In this document: positions 17,389-25,849 of the stretch, piece by piece | How positions within the stretch are numbered: position 1 is the first letter of the stretch | Layout: each line of letters opens with the position of its first letter | NCBI GenBank assembly: GCA_963729275.1 | Contig: CAVSNH010000013.1 | Coordinates: 1,178,001-1,242,000 of the forward strand | Origin: CAVSNH01 sp963729275 | Lineage (GTDB): Bacteria; Actinomycetota; Acidimicrobiia; Acidimicrobiales; RAAP-2 | Length of the DNA stretch: 64,000 nucleotides | Direction: 5' to 3' | Translations under genes and position numbers: made by a program | The notes under the pieces: model-generated | What the model saw: only the letters and a program-made list of their open reading frames with translations | Databases searched by the model: none | Told to the model about the DNA's origin: nothing

Positions 17389-18198
17389 TTAGGGCTTCGC
17401 CCTGGCGAACGCCGCCTGGGCCCGATCACGGTCCAGATAGGGCCAGGCCTCTTGTAGTGACCCGCTGCCGAGCAGGTCCTCTGCCGCCTGCACGAGCGCG
17501 CCGTAGGCGATCCGTGCCAGCGAGCTCCCCACCGAAAGGCGGCGAACCCCAATGCTCTCAAGTTCATCCCTCGACGGGCCGCCCGGCATCAAGAGAACGT
17601 TCACCGGAGCAGCTGTCTCGTCAACGATCCGTGCAATCGATCGGAGGTCGGTGAGGCCGGGCGCGTAGACGGCATGGGCGCCGGCATCTCTGTAAGCGCG
17701 GAGCCTTCGTACTGTGTCATCGACGTCGTCCACTCCTCGAAGGTGATTCTCGGCCCTCGCCGTCAGCACCATTCCGTGGCGATCGGCCTCGGCCGACGCA
17801 GCCCGAACCCGCTCACCGGCCACGCCCATGTCCTCGATCCGACCGGCTGCGGGATCCCAGTCTTCGACCGAGCAACCGGCGGCGCCGGCTTCGGCCAGCA
17901 ACTCGACGGTAGCGACCACGCCGCCTGGGCTCTCCGGGAAGCACCGCTCTGCGTCGACGCTGATCGGAAGGTCGGTACTGGCAACGAGCGCGCTCACGTG
18001 GTCGACGAGTTCCACCCGACTGACGGTCATGTCCATTCGGCCCAGCGAGGCAGCAAACCCGCCGCTCGTCGTGGCCAGGGCTGGGAACCCGAGCGACGCC
18101 AAGAGCCGACATGAACCGACGTCATGTGGATTCGGGATGAGGAAGGTCCCTGACTCATGCAAGGTTCGGAAGCGGGAGCGGCGTTGGTCGAAGTTCAT
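17389..18198 (-). CDS. Isocitrate lyase / PEP mutase superfamily protein
   Basis: 269 residues. The protein has the (beta/alpha)8 fold of the ICL/PEPM superfamily, which cleaves or forms C-C or P-C bonds next to a 2-oxoacid using magnesium. Visible motifs are PNPHDVGSCRLLASLGFPAL near the N-terminus, the metal-site segment ISVDAERCFPES (D82, E84), and CSVEDWD plus VLTARAEN further on, as in 2-methylisocitrate-lyase-like and carboxyphosphonoenolpyruvate-mutase-like members. The ICL cysteine motif KKCGH is absent, so it is not a classical isocitrate lyase. The exact substrate is unknown. Start ATG at 18198 follows CCAGGA. Further upstream the frame stays open only because it is antisense to the PaiB-like gene. 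Confidence 0.82.
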   Translation of the reverse strand: MNFDQRRSRFRTLHESGTFLIPNPHDVGSCRLLASLGFPALATTSGGFAASLGRMDMTVSRVELVDHVSALVASTDLPISVDAERCFPESPGGVVATVELLAEAGAAGCSVEDWDPAAGRIEDMGVAGERVRAASAEADRHGMVLTARAENHLRGVDDVDDTVRRLRAYRDAGAHAVYAPGLTDLRSIARIVDETAAPVNVLLMPGGPSRDELESIGVRRLSVGSSLARIAYGALVQAAEDLLGSGSLQEAWPYLDRDRAQAAFARAKP

Positions 18199-18362
18199 GT
18201 GCGCATCCTGGCTCACCGGGTCCGGGATTACCGGCGGAATTGCGACCTTGCGGTCGAGGTCAACATTTGGGACGTCCTCTGCCACCGCCGCAGGTGGCGA
18301 CCTGGCCCCTTCGACCGGAACCGGAGCCGCCGGCGGAGCGATCGGTCGCTGCCCGGCGAACG

Positions 18363-18368
18363 TAGGAT
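18363..18368 (+). promoter_or_regulatory. Leaderless-type -10 box of the PaiB-like gene
   Basis: TAGGAT, then CGGGCCC (7 nt), then the TTG start. The same 7-nt spacer occurs before the SRPBCC gene that starts at 34153. Confidence 0.45.
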
Positions 18369-18375
18369 CGGGCCC

Positions 18376-18996
18376 TTGTATATCGCTCCACCTGATCGAA
18401 CCTTCGGCGAGGAAGAGTGGCGTCCCTTCGTCGAGGCCCAGGCCTTCGGGCATTTCATCGCCCCCGGTGTCGGTCACTACCCGGTTGTCGCACCCACCCA
18501 GTTCGTGCTGGACGACGCCGAGGTCCTCGTCCACTTCGCCAAGCCGAATCCGGTCCTCGATGCGCTCGACGCCAATCCCCGGGCGCTGCTGTCCGTGGCC
18601 GGCGACTGGGCCTTCATCCCGTCGAGCTGGAAGGCGATCGGCGAGGAAGACGCCGCCCTTGGCATCCCCACGACCTATTACGCCGCCGTCCAACTCAAGG
18701 GTCGGGCCGAGGTGCGAGCCGATCCATCGGACGTTGCTGACGTCTTGCGTCGTCAACTGGCGGTGTTCCAGCCATCGACCCCGATCGCCGACCCACTGGT
18801 GGTCCACTCCGCCCGGCTCGGGAGCATCCGGGCAGTGGTGCTGACCGTCGAGGAGGTAGCGGCCAAGTTCAAGTACGGCGGGAACGTCGACGTCGAGCAT
18901 CGGGCCGCGGTCATCGAACAACTGCGGTCGCGTGGCGGGCCCGGCGACCTTGCCGCTGCGTCGCACGCCGAGCGTCGACTCAGCCCCGGTCGCTGA
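18376..18996 (+). CDS. PaiB-like FMN-binding negative transcriptional regulator family protein
   Basis: 206 residues with the start taken at TTG 18376. The protein then begins MYIAPPDRTFGEEEW, which aligns with the PaiB N-terminus, and the total length fits the family (about 200-215). PaiB-type proteins have a split-barrel flavin-binding fold; Bacillus PaiB is linked to control of sporulation and protease genes, but most homologues are uncharacterised. Motifs include HFIAPGVGHYPVVAPTQFV, GDWAFIPSSWK, and AVQLKGRAEVR. It is transcribed divergently from the PEP-mutase-like gene. The start has an alternative weak AGGA upstream as well as a leaderless -10 box. Confidence 0.85.
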   Translation: MYIAPPDRTFGEEEWRPFVEAQAFGHFIAPGVGHYPVVAPTQFVLDDAEVLVHFAKPNPVLDALDANPRALLSVAGDWAFIPSSWKAIGEEDAALGIPTTYYAAVQLKGRAEVRADPSDVADVLRRQLAVFQPSTPIADPLVVHSARLGSIRAVVLTVEEVAAKFKYGGNVDVEHRAAVIEQLRSRGGPGDLAAASHAERRLSPGR

Positions 18997-19190
18997 CAGT
19001 TTTTCAGGCTGAGTTCGCAGGCGGCGGATAGCCGTTGGGCAAGGGAAAGCCGATTTCGGTTACCGGGCGACGGGCTGAGCACAGGCTCATCCTTGGGTAC
19101 TCGCGCCTTCCCTCACGCTGGAGCCACGCCTGGACCTGCCCTCGGACCTCGGTGGTCAAGTCCGACCAGCGCCATGCCGACAAAACCCTC

Positions 19191-21137
19191 ATGGCGTGGA
19201 ACAACGGCTCGGAGTCCGACGCGACTTCGGATCCGCCCGCCGACGCCCCATCCACATCGACGCCCAATGCTCACCGAGAGGCCGGCCGCAGCGGGCGGGG
19301 TCGCTGGCGGCCCCGGGTCCGCTCGGTGGTCACTCTGGTGGTCCTCGTGCCCCTTCTCACGACCGGGGTGCTGATCGCCTCATCGGCCGCCTCGGCGTGG
19401 CAGTCCAGCGATCGGGCCCAGCAGGTGTCCCGAGACGCCGACCAGCTCCGGACAGTTGCCCTCGCTCGGGCCGAGATGAACAGGCTGGAGGTGCCGTTGC
19501 TGGCCGTGTCCTATACGGAATCCGTCGGTATCAGCGAGAACCAGCTGGACGGCCTCCTTCATGCCAAGGTCCCCTTCCGAATCCAACTTGCCCGGGTGAC
19601 GTCGCAGATCGCCGCCTATCCGACCTTCCAGTCGACGCCCGCACTCCGGGCCGACGTCGCCGAATTGCGCAACCTGGTACCGAAGGTGGCCGCCGACACC
19701 GTCTCGTACAACGTCGTCCAGCCGTTCGCCACCAAGATGGCCGCCGACGTCGACGACGTCTGGTATGGCGACTACGACCGGATGCAGGCCGACATCGGCG
19801 CGTGGCAGCCACCTGGTTCGTTCGAAGTTCACGCCGCCGCCCTCATGCAGACGTACCAAGCCTTCCTGGCCGGGGGTCACGAGATCGAAGGGGCCATCTA
19901 CGTCCTCGAAGGGGTCGGCCCGGCCGGAGCCAAACAAGAGCTGATCCAGGCGGCGGGCGACTTCAACGCGGCAACCAATCAGTTCACCGGACATCTCAGC
20001 CCCAAGGCCCAGCAGGCCTGGGATCAGCTGCAATCCAGTCAGGCAGACCGCCAATTCGCTGCCACCATCCAACAGGGCCTGAATGTCGCCCTGAACGACC
20101 TGCGGCCGCCCTTCCTCGGAAACCTGACCTTTGCCGGTGACTCGATGGCTCCGGGGCTCCACTATCTGGCCGCCCTCAACCTCCTCGTCACCCAGGCCTC
20201 GGCCGACCTGCACGACACCGCCGCGGCTCAAGCGGCCGCCGCCAAGGGGCGGCTCATCGGCGAGCTCGCCTTCTTGGGGGCGCTGGCCGTCGTCTGTCTC
20301 GGCGGCGTGGTCGTGGCCAGCCGGGTGCTCACCCGGCCGCTCAAGAAGCTGTCCGACGCCGCCTACCGGATTCGAAGTGGCGATTTCGACACCGAGCGTC
20401 TCGAGGAGCGAGGGCCGCGGGAGATCGCCACCACCACCGGCGCGTTCAACGAGATGAGCTCGACATTGACGGCCGTCCAAGGCAAGGCCGTGGCCCTGGC
20501 CGAGGAGAACCTGTCCGATCCCGACCTGCTCACACCCTTGCCCGGGCGGACCGGGCAGGCCTTGCAGGCCTCGGTCGACCTTCTCGCCACGAGGATCCGA
20601 GAGCGCGAGCTCCAGCGGCAGCTGTTGAAAGAGGCTGCCACCCACGATGCCCTGACCGGGTTGCTCAACCGCGCCGCGGTGTTCCAGTTCCTCACTGAAG
20701 ACGTCAGCCGCCGACGCGACGCCGGCGAGACGGTGGCCGTGCTCTTCATCGACCTGGACGGGCTCAAGCCGCTCAACGACCGGTACGGTCACGAAGTCGG
20801 CGACGCGGCCATTCTCACGACGGCCATGGCGCTGATGTTCGCCACCGATCCCTGTGACGTCGTCGGCCGCCTGGGTGGAGACGAGTTCCTGGTCGTGCTT
20901 TGCCACCACCACAGCTGCCAGAGCGACGAGGTGCTGGGCCGGATTCGCGACAGCATCTTCCAGCGCACCATCTCGGTGGACGGCCTCACACTGGCTTTGG
21001 AAGCCAGCGTGGGCATCGCCTTGGCGGAATGCGACCCCGACACCGATCCGATGGTGCTCGTGCGCCAAGCCGACGCGGCGATGTACGAAGCCAAGAAGGC
21101 GGCCCGAGCTATCCGCGACCGCTCGCTTCTCTCGTAG
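19191..21137 (+). CDS. Membrane-bound diguanylate cyclase (sensor-HAMP-GGDEF)
   Basis: 648 residues. A charged cytoplasmic N-terminus is followed by transmembrane helix 1 (about 45-66), an extracytoplasmic helical sensor domain (about 70-350, resembling NIT-like four-helix sensors), transmembrane helix 2 (about 355-376), a HAMP domain (LTRPLKKLSDAAYRIRSGDF onward) and a GGDEF domain. The active-site motif is intact: GRLGGDEF with GGDEF at 562-566. GGDEF domains make cyclic di-GMP from GTP. The inhibitory I-site RxxD expected just upstream is replaced by DPCD, so product inhibition at that site is not expected. Start ATG 19191; upstream codons in the same frame lack family support. Confidence 0.87.
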   Translation: MAWNNGSESDATSDPPADAPSTSTPNAHREAGRSGRGRWRPRVRSVVTLVVLVPLLTTGVLIASSAASAWQSSDRAQQVSRDADQLRTVALARAEMNRLEVPLLAVSYTESVGISENQLDGLLHAKVPFRIQLARVTSQIAAYPTFQSTPALRADVAELRNLVPKVAADTVSYNVVQPFATKMAADVDDVWYGDYDRMQADIGAWQPPGSFEVHAAALMQTYQAFLAGGHEIEGAIYVLEGVGPAGAKQELIQAAGDFNAATNQFTGHLSPKAQQAWDQLQSSQADRQFAATIQQGLNVALNDLRPPFLGNLTFAGDSMAPGLHYLAALNLLVTQASADLHDTAAAQAAAAKGRLIGELAFLGALAVVCLGGVVVASRVLTRPLKKLSDAAYRIRSGDFDTERLEERGPREIATTTGAFNEMSSTLTAVQGKAVALAEENLSDPDLLTPLPGRTGQALQASVDLLATRIRERELQRQLLKEAATHDALTGLLNRAAVFQFLTEDVSRRRDAGETVAVLFIDLDGLKPLNDRYGHEVGDAAILTTAMALMFATDPCDVVGRLGGDEFLVVLCHHHSCQSDEVLGRIRDSIFQRTISVDGLTLALEASVGIALAECDPDTDPMVLVRQADAAMYEAKKAARAIRDRSLLS

Positions 21138-21294
21138 CCGGTCGCAGGACGGACCGGTGGCGGCACGGCCCAGCCTTGGCGGAATCACGGCCAGCGACCG
21201 CGGTCGGGATCGGTTCTGGACTCGATGGTGGGCTATCTGACCAGTCGTTAGTGTGTTCATTCGGCGTCGGCGACCGTCCGGTCAGGAGGATGCC

Positions 21295-22509
21295 GTGATC
21301 ACAGACCTGCCTGAGTTCGTGGACGAGATGGTCGGTGGAGAGGTGCGGGATCCGTATCCCGAATTCGCCGACAAGCGCCGGCACGATTCCGTCTGGTTCG
21401 GCACGTTCCTCTCTCCGTCGATGCTCCCCGGCGGACTCGAGCCCCGGAGTGACTGGATGGTCTTCCGTTACGAGGATTGCTCCTATGTGCTTCGGGCCGC
21501 TCGCATCTTCAGCTCTGCCGGCTACACCGAGACCATCGGGCTGGTGTTCGGCCGGACCATGCTCGAGATGGACGACCCCGAGCACCGTCCCCACCGGAAT
21601 CTGGTAGCCCAGGCTTTTCGAGAGCAGTCGCTCGCCCGGTGGAAGCCTGGCGTGATCGGGCCGGTCTGCCACGAGCTGATCGATCGCTTCGCCGACCGTG
21701 GGCATGCCGAGCTCGTCACCGAGCTCACGAGCCACTTCCCCGTGCGGGTCATCGCCCGGATCCTGGGACTGCCGGACGAGGACTTCGGCCAGTTCCACCG
21801 TTGGGCCAACCACCTCTTCGGCGTGGCCACGAATCCAGAGCAGGGGCTTCGGGCGTCGGCCCACCTACGTGACTACTTCAAGGAGATCGTCGCCGATCGG
21901 CGACGCACGCCGCGCGACGACCTGATCAGCGACCTGGTTGCTGCAGAGATCGACGGGGAACGCCTCGAGGACGAGGCCATCTACTCGTTTCTCCGCATCC
22001 TGCTCACCGGCGGCGCGGACACGACCTACCGGGCCTCGGGGAGCACGCTGTTCCTTCTCCTCACACACCCCATGCAGCTCGACGCGGTCAGGGCCGACCG
22101 AAGACTGGTGGGGGCGGCTATCGAGGAGTCCCTGCGGCTGGAGCCTCCGGCGGTCGGGATCTACCGGACGGCGACGAGGGACGTCGAGGTCGGCGGCGTC
22201 GTCATCCCGCAGGGGGCCAGCATCTACGTCGTTCTGGCCTCGGCTAATCACGACGAGACGCGGTGGCCGAATCCCGACCGGTTCGACATCTTCCGTCCCC
22301 CCCAACAACACTTGACCTTTGCCCAGGGCCCCCACATGTGTCTGGGAATGCACCTCGCCCGGATGGAGACGGCCGTCCTCCTCGACGTCGTGCTCGACCG
22401 GCTACCCGGCCTGCGCCTCGCTCCGGACGGCCAGGACCCTCATGTCCACGGGATCATCTTTCGCTCACCGACGTCGGTGCCCGTCACCTTCGAGCCACAA
22501 CGACCGTGA
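21295..22509 (+). CDS. Cytochrome P450
   Basis: 404 residues, normal for a soluble bacterial class I P450. The I-helix oxygen-activation motif is GGADTTY, the K-helix ExxR is EESLR, and the heme-ligand loop is FAQGPHMCLG with C349 as thiolate ligand. It would hydroxylate a small or lipophilic substrate using electrons from a ferredoxin and reductase that are not encoded next to it. GTG start with AGGAGG five bases upstream. The stop overlaps the start of the cupin gene (GTGA), and a sulfatase follows, so the three probably act on one compound class. Confidence 0.94.
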   Translation: MITDLPEFVDEMVGGEVRDPYPEFADKRRHDSVWFGTFLSPSMLPGGLEPRSDWMVFRYEDCSYVLRAARIFSSAGYTETIGLVFGRTMLEMDDPEHRPHRNLVAQAFREQSLARWKPGVIGPVCHELIDRFADRGHAELVTELTSHFPVRVIARILGLPDEDFGQFHRWANHLFGVATNPEQGLRASAHLRDYFKEIVADRRRTPRDDLISDLVAAEIDGERLEDEAIYSFLRILLTGGADTTYRASGSTLFLLLTHPMQLDAVRADRRLVGAAIEESLRLEPPAVGIYRTATRDVEVGGVVIPQGASIYVVLASANHDETRWPNPDRFDIFRPPQQHLTFAQGPHMCLGMHLARMETAVLLDVVLDRLPGLRLAPDGQDPHVHGIIFRSPTSVPVTFEPQRP

Positions 22510-22868
22510 CCGAGGTCTATGTCCTCGGCGACGACCCGGAGGCACCGGACGTGCCAGCCGTCGTGATGCTGGACATGCCGCCGGGGTACGTGCTCTTCCG
22601 ACACGCCCACATCTGCTACCGGTTCGAGGTCGTCGTAAAGGGATCGCTGGTGGCGGGTGATCGGACGCTTCGGCCGGGAGATGTGATGACGGCCCGGCCC
22701 GGTGAGTGGTACGGACCGCACATCGCCGGCCCCGAGGGCTGCACCACGGCCGAGGTGTTCGGGACGCTGGACGGAGTGTTTCGGGTCATGGCCGAGACCG
22801 GTGGCGGTGAGCGGGAGTTCGACTTCCGCCAGGGCGAGATCCCCCCCGACTACCAACCGCTCTTCTGA
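22506..22868 (+). CDS. Small cupin-domain protein
   Basis: 120 residues forming a single beta-barrel. Segments such as PPGYVLFRHAHICYRFEVVV, GSLVAGDRTLRPGDVMTARP and GEWYGPHIAGPEGC follow the two cupin motifs; H residues in FRHAH and YGPH are candidate metal ligands. It starts at GTG overlapping the P450 stop (GTGA), so it is translationally coupled to it. Such small cupins act as dioxygenases, isomerases or sensors of carboxylates; no specific reaction can be named. Context suggests work on the same substrate as the P450. Confidence 0.75.
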   Translation: MTEVYVLGDDPEAPDVPAVVMLDMPPGYVLFRHAHICYRFEVVVKGSLVAGDRTLRPGDVMTARPGEWYGPHIAGPEGCTTAEVFGTLDGVFRVMAETGGGEREFDFRQGEIPPDYQPLF

Positions 22869-23019
22869 ACCAGGCCTCGGGGACCCCCGGCGACCGAAGA
22901 CCGAAGACCGGACCGACAGTTCGGAGCCGGGCTCCCGCCCAGTGGACAGCAGCCCGGTCCCGCAGCCGACGCGGCGGTGCTATGACCTCCCCACTGGTCC
23001 GAGGGAAGCGGGAGGGCGA

Positions 23020-25320
23020 ATGGAGACACAGTCGTTCGAGGGCGTGATCGGCGACGACTGGCGGGAGTCGACACCGTGGTGGCCTGAAGTGCCCCGCCCG
23101 CCCGAGGGCGCCCCCAATGTCCTGCTCATCGTGCTCGACGACGTGGGCTTCGCCCAGTTGGGCTGCTACGGCTCCGACATCGCCACTCCGACGATCGACG
23201 GCCTGGCCCAGCGTGGCCTCCGGCTCACCAACTTCCACACCACCGCGCTGTGCTCGCCCACGCGGGCCTGCCTGCTCACGGGCCGCAACCACCACCGCAA
23301 CGGCCTCGGCCGAGTGGCCGATCTGGCCATGGGCTATCCCGGCTACAACGGTGAGGTCCCCCGTGAGAACGGCTTCCTCTCGGAGATCCTGCGGGCTCAG
23401 GGCTACGCCACCTACGCGGTCGGCAAATGGCATCTCACACCCGACGACGAGACGAACATGGCCGCCCCGCGCCATTCGTGGCCCCTCGCCCGCGGCTTCG
23501 ACCGCTGGTATGGGTTCCATGGCGGCGAGACCCACCAGTTCGTCCCCGCCCTCTACCACGACAACCATTCGGTCTTGCCGCCCCGCTCGATCGAGGAGGG
23601 CTATCACCTGAGCGCCGACCTGGCCGACCGAGCTATCGCAGATCTCGGTGATTTGCGCGCCGTTGACGTCGATCGGCCGTTTTTTCTCTACTTCTGCACG
23701 GGGGCGTGCCACTCGCCGCACCATGCCCCGAGGGAGTGGATCGAGCGCTATGGCGGTCACTTCGACGGAGGTTGGGACCGGTGGCGGGAGGCGACCTTTG
23801 CTCGCCAGCAGGCCGCCGGGTTCTTCCCACCGGGCACCGAGATGGCGCCTCGTCCCCACTGGGTCCCTGCCTGGGACGAGCTACCGGCCCGGGAACAGAG
23901 AGTGGCGGCCCGATTCATGGAGTGCTTCGCCGGCTTTCTCTCCTACACCGATGCCCAACTGGCCCGGCTCTTCACCTTTCTCGCGCAGACCGGGGACGTC
24001 GACAACACGCTCGTCCTGCTGGTGTCCGACAACGGGGCGAGCTCGGAGGGAGGGCCCAGCGGGTCGATCAACGACAACCGCCTGGAGAACATGGACCCCG
24101 CCGGGCCCGACGAGTTGGCCCGGCGCATCGACGAGCTCGGCGGCCCGAGCGCCCACAACAACTATCCATGGGGCTGGACCATGGCCGGCAACACGCCGTT
24201 CAAGCGGTGGAAGCGCGAGGTGCACGAAGGAGGAGTGGCCGATCCCTGCATCGTGAGCTGGCCCGATCGACTGGGCGGAAGTGGGGGGATCCGTCATCAA
24301 TTCACCCATGCGGTGGACGTGCTCCCGACCGTTCTCGAGCTGATCGGGGTCGACCCGCCGCCCACTATCGAGTACGTCCCCCAGACGCCCCTCGACGGCA
24401 TCAGCTTCGCCCCGCTGCTGGCGGCCGACGGCGAGGCGCTTCCCGGCCATCGGGCCACCCAGTACTTCGAGATGCTCGGCAGCCGGGCCATCTACCACGA
24501 CGGCTGGAAGGCCGTTACCTACAAGCCGCTCGGCCCTCTCTACAACGACGGCCTCAGCTGGAACGCGCCGTTCGATGAGGACCGCTGGGAGCTCTACCGC
24601 GTGGCCGATGACCCGACCGAGGTCCACGATCTCGCCGAGCGCGAGCCCGCCCGGCTCGCCGACCTCGTCGAGCGGTGGTGGGTCGAGGCCCGCAACAACC
24701 AGGTGCTTCCCTTGGACAACCGCGTTCTCCACACCATCGTCCATCCCAAGCCGGACAGGAGGGCGCCGCGCCTCCGGTTCACGTACTACCCGGGCACCTC
24801 GTCGGTGCCGGAGACAGTGGCGGCCAACGTGAAGAACCGGAGCCACGTCATCGAGGCCGACCTCACCGTCGATGACGACGGGGTGGCAAACGGTGTGGTG
24901 TTGGCCCAGGGGTCGGTGCTCGGCGGCTTCTCCCTCTACCTCCTCGACAGCGTTCCCCGCTACGTGCACAACCTGTACGGCAAGGAGCGGCACGTGGTGG
25001 CGGCCACCGAGCCGATCCCGCCGGGCCGCCATCGTCTGTCGTATCGGTTCGAGCGGGCCGAGCGGGTCGGGGGCAGTGGAACGATCTCTCTCGATGGGCG
25101 GGTGGTGGCCGAGGCCGAGATACCGACCTTCACCGTCGCCTCCTTCAGTGCCACCGGATCCGGCCTCACCTGTGGGTACGAGGTCGGTCCGCCGGTGGGC
25201 GAGGGCTATGACGCGCCCTTCCGGTGCACGGCTGTCATCCACTCGGTCACCGTGACCCTGAGCGAACACGTCCCGGTCAACCCGATGGTCGAATTCGAGC
25301 GAATCATGGCCGAGCAGTAG
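23020..25320 (+). CDS. Sulfatase (formylglycine type, arylsulfatase family)
   Basis: 766 residues. The N-terminal alkaline-phosphatase-fold domain has the metal-binding start NVLLIVLDDVGFAQLG and the sulfatase signature CSPTRACLLTGR; C78 would be converted to formylglycine by a maturation enzyme not encoded in the window. TYAVGKWHL supplies the usual lysine and histidine. The C-terminal about 200 residues form an additional beta-rich region, as in large arylsulfatase A-type bacterial enzymes. No signal peptide is visible, so a cytoplasmic location is likely. Start ATG with GGGAGGG just upstream. It lies 151 bp after the cupin gene in the same direction. Confidence 0.93.
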   Translation: METQSFEGVIGDDWRESTPWWPEVPRPPEGAPNVLLIVLDDVGFAQLGCYGSDIATPTIDGLAQRGLRLTNFHTTALCSPTRACLLTGRNHHRNGLGRVADLAMGYPGYNGEVPRENGFLSEILRAQGYATYAVGKWHLTPDDETNMAAPRHSWPLARGFDRWYGFHGGETHQFVPALYHDNHSVLPPRSIEEGYHLSADLADRAIADLGDLRAVDVDRPFFLYFCTGACHSPHHAPREWIERYGGHFDGGWDRWREATFARQQAAGFFPPGTEMAPRPHWVPAWDELPAREQRVAARFMECFAGFLSYTDAQLARLFTFLAQTGDVDNTLVLLVSDNGASSEGGPSGSINDNRLENMDPAGPDELARRIDELGGPSAHNNYPWGWTMAGNTPFKRWKREVHEGGVADPCIVSWPDRLGGSGGIRHQFTHAVDVLPTVLELIGVDPPPTIEYVPQTPLDGISFAPLLAADGEALPGHRATQYFEMLGSRAIYHDGWKAVTYKPLGPLYNDGLSWNAPFDEDRWELYRVADDPTEVHDLAEREPARLADLVERWWVEARNNQVLPLDNRVLHTIVHPKPDRRAPRLRFTYYPGTSSVPETVAANVKNRSHVIEADLTVDDDGVANGVVLAQGSVLGGFSLYLLDSVPRYVHNLYGKERHVVAATEPIPPGRHRLSYRFERAERVGGSGTISLDGRVVAEAEIPTFTVASFSATGSGLTCGYEVGPPVGEGYDAPFRCTAVIHSVTVTLSEHVPVNPMVEFERIMAEQ

Positions 25321-25337
25321 GGGCGATGACCGACCGG

Positions 25338-25343
25338 TAGCGT
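25338..25343 (+). promoter_or_regulatory. Leaderless-type -10 box of the first PH-domain gene
   Basis: TAGCGT followed by 8 nt and the GTG start at 25352; no Shine-Dalgarno sequence. Confidence 0.45.
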
Positions 25344-25351
25344 CGAGGGCC

Positions 25352-25849
25352 GTGGCACAAGCGCGGGACCCGTTCGACTCGCCAGCCGAGCAGGAATGGC
25401 AGCGGGTGTCCCCGCGCCTGGCTCGCATGCGGCGCAGCGTACTGCTCGTGGTCGGCGTGCCCGTCGGTGGCGCCATCGTCTTCGGGGGCGCCTCGGCGGC
25501 GCCGGCGCTCGGCATCGTCCTGGGGGTGGCGGCCGCCTGCGCACTCGTGCTGGCGTGGATGTCCATTGGGCGGAACCTGCGCTCGTGGGGGTACGTCGAA
25601 CGGGCGGACGATCTGGTCGTCACCCATGGCGCCCTGTTCAAGAAGCTCACCGTCGTCCCTTACGGCCGCATGCAGCTGGTGGACGTGGAGGCCGGCCCCA
25701 TCGAACGGACCTTCGGGCTGGTCAGCGTCAAACTGCACACGGCCGCGGCCACCACCGACGCCAAAGTGTGCGGGCTCGTCCCCTCGGTTGCGACCGCCCT
25801 CCGCGATCGTCTCACCCAACTGGGCGAGGCCCACGCCAGTGGTCTCTGA
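25352..25849 (+). CDS. Membrane PH-domain protein, YdbS-like
   Basis: 165 residues. Two hydrophobic helices (about 30-48 and 50-70) precede a bacterial PH domain (bPH_2): LVVTHGALFKKLTVVPYGRM, QLVDVEAGPIERTFGLVSV. Proteins of this type occur in pairs with a larger YdbT-like protein, as here. The function of the pair is not well defined; YdbS/YdbT of Bacillus have been linked to resistance to antimicrobial peptides. Its stop overlaps the start of the next gene by 11 bases. Confidence 0.82.
   Translation: MAQARDPFDSPAEQEWQRVSPRLARMRRSVLLVVGVPVGGAIVFGGASAAPALGIVLGVAAACALVLAWMSIGRNLRSWGYVERADDLVVTHGALFKKLTVVPYGRMQLVDVEAGPIERTFGLVSVKLHTAAATTDAKVCGLVPSVATALRDRLTQLGEAHASGL

Noticed and set aside
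19380..21260. A 626-codon minus-strand frame opposite the diguanylate cyclase
   Set aside because: Same shadow effect; the plus strand carries HAMP and GGDEF domains with all motifs.
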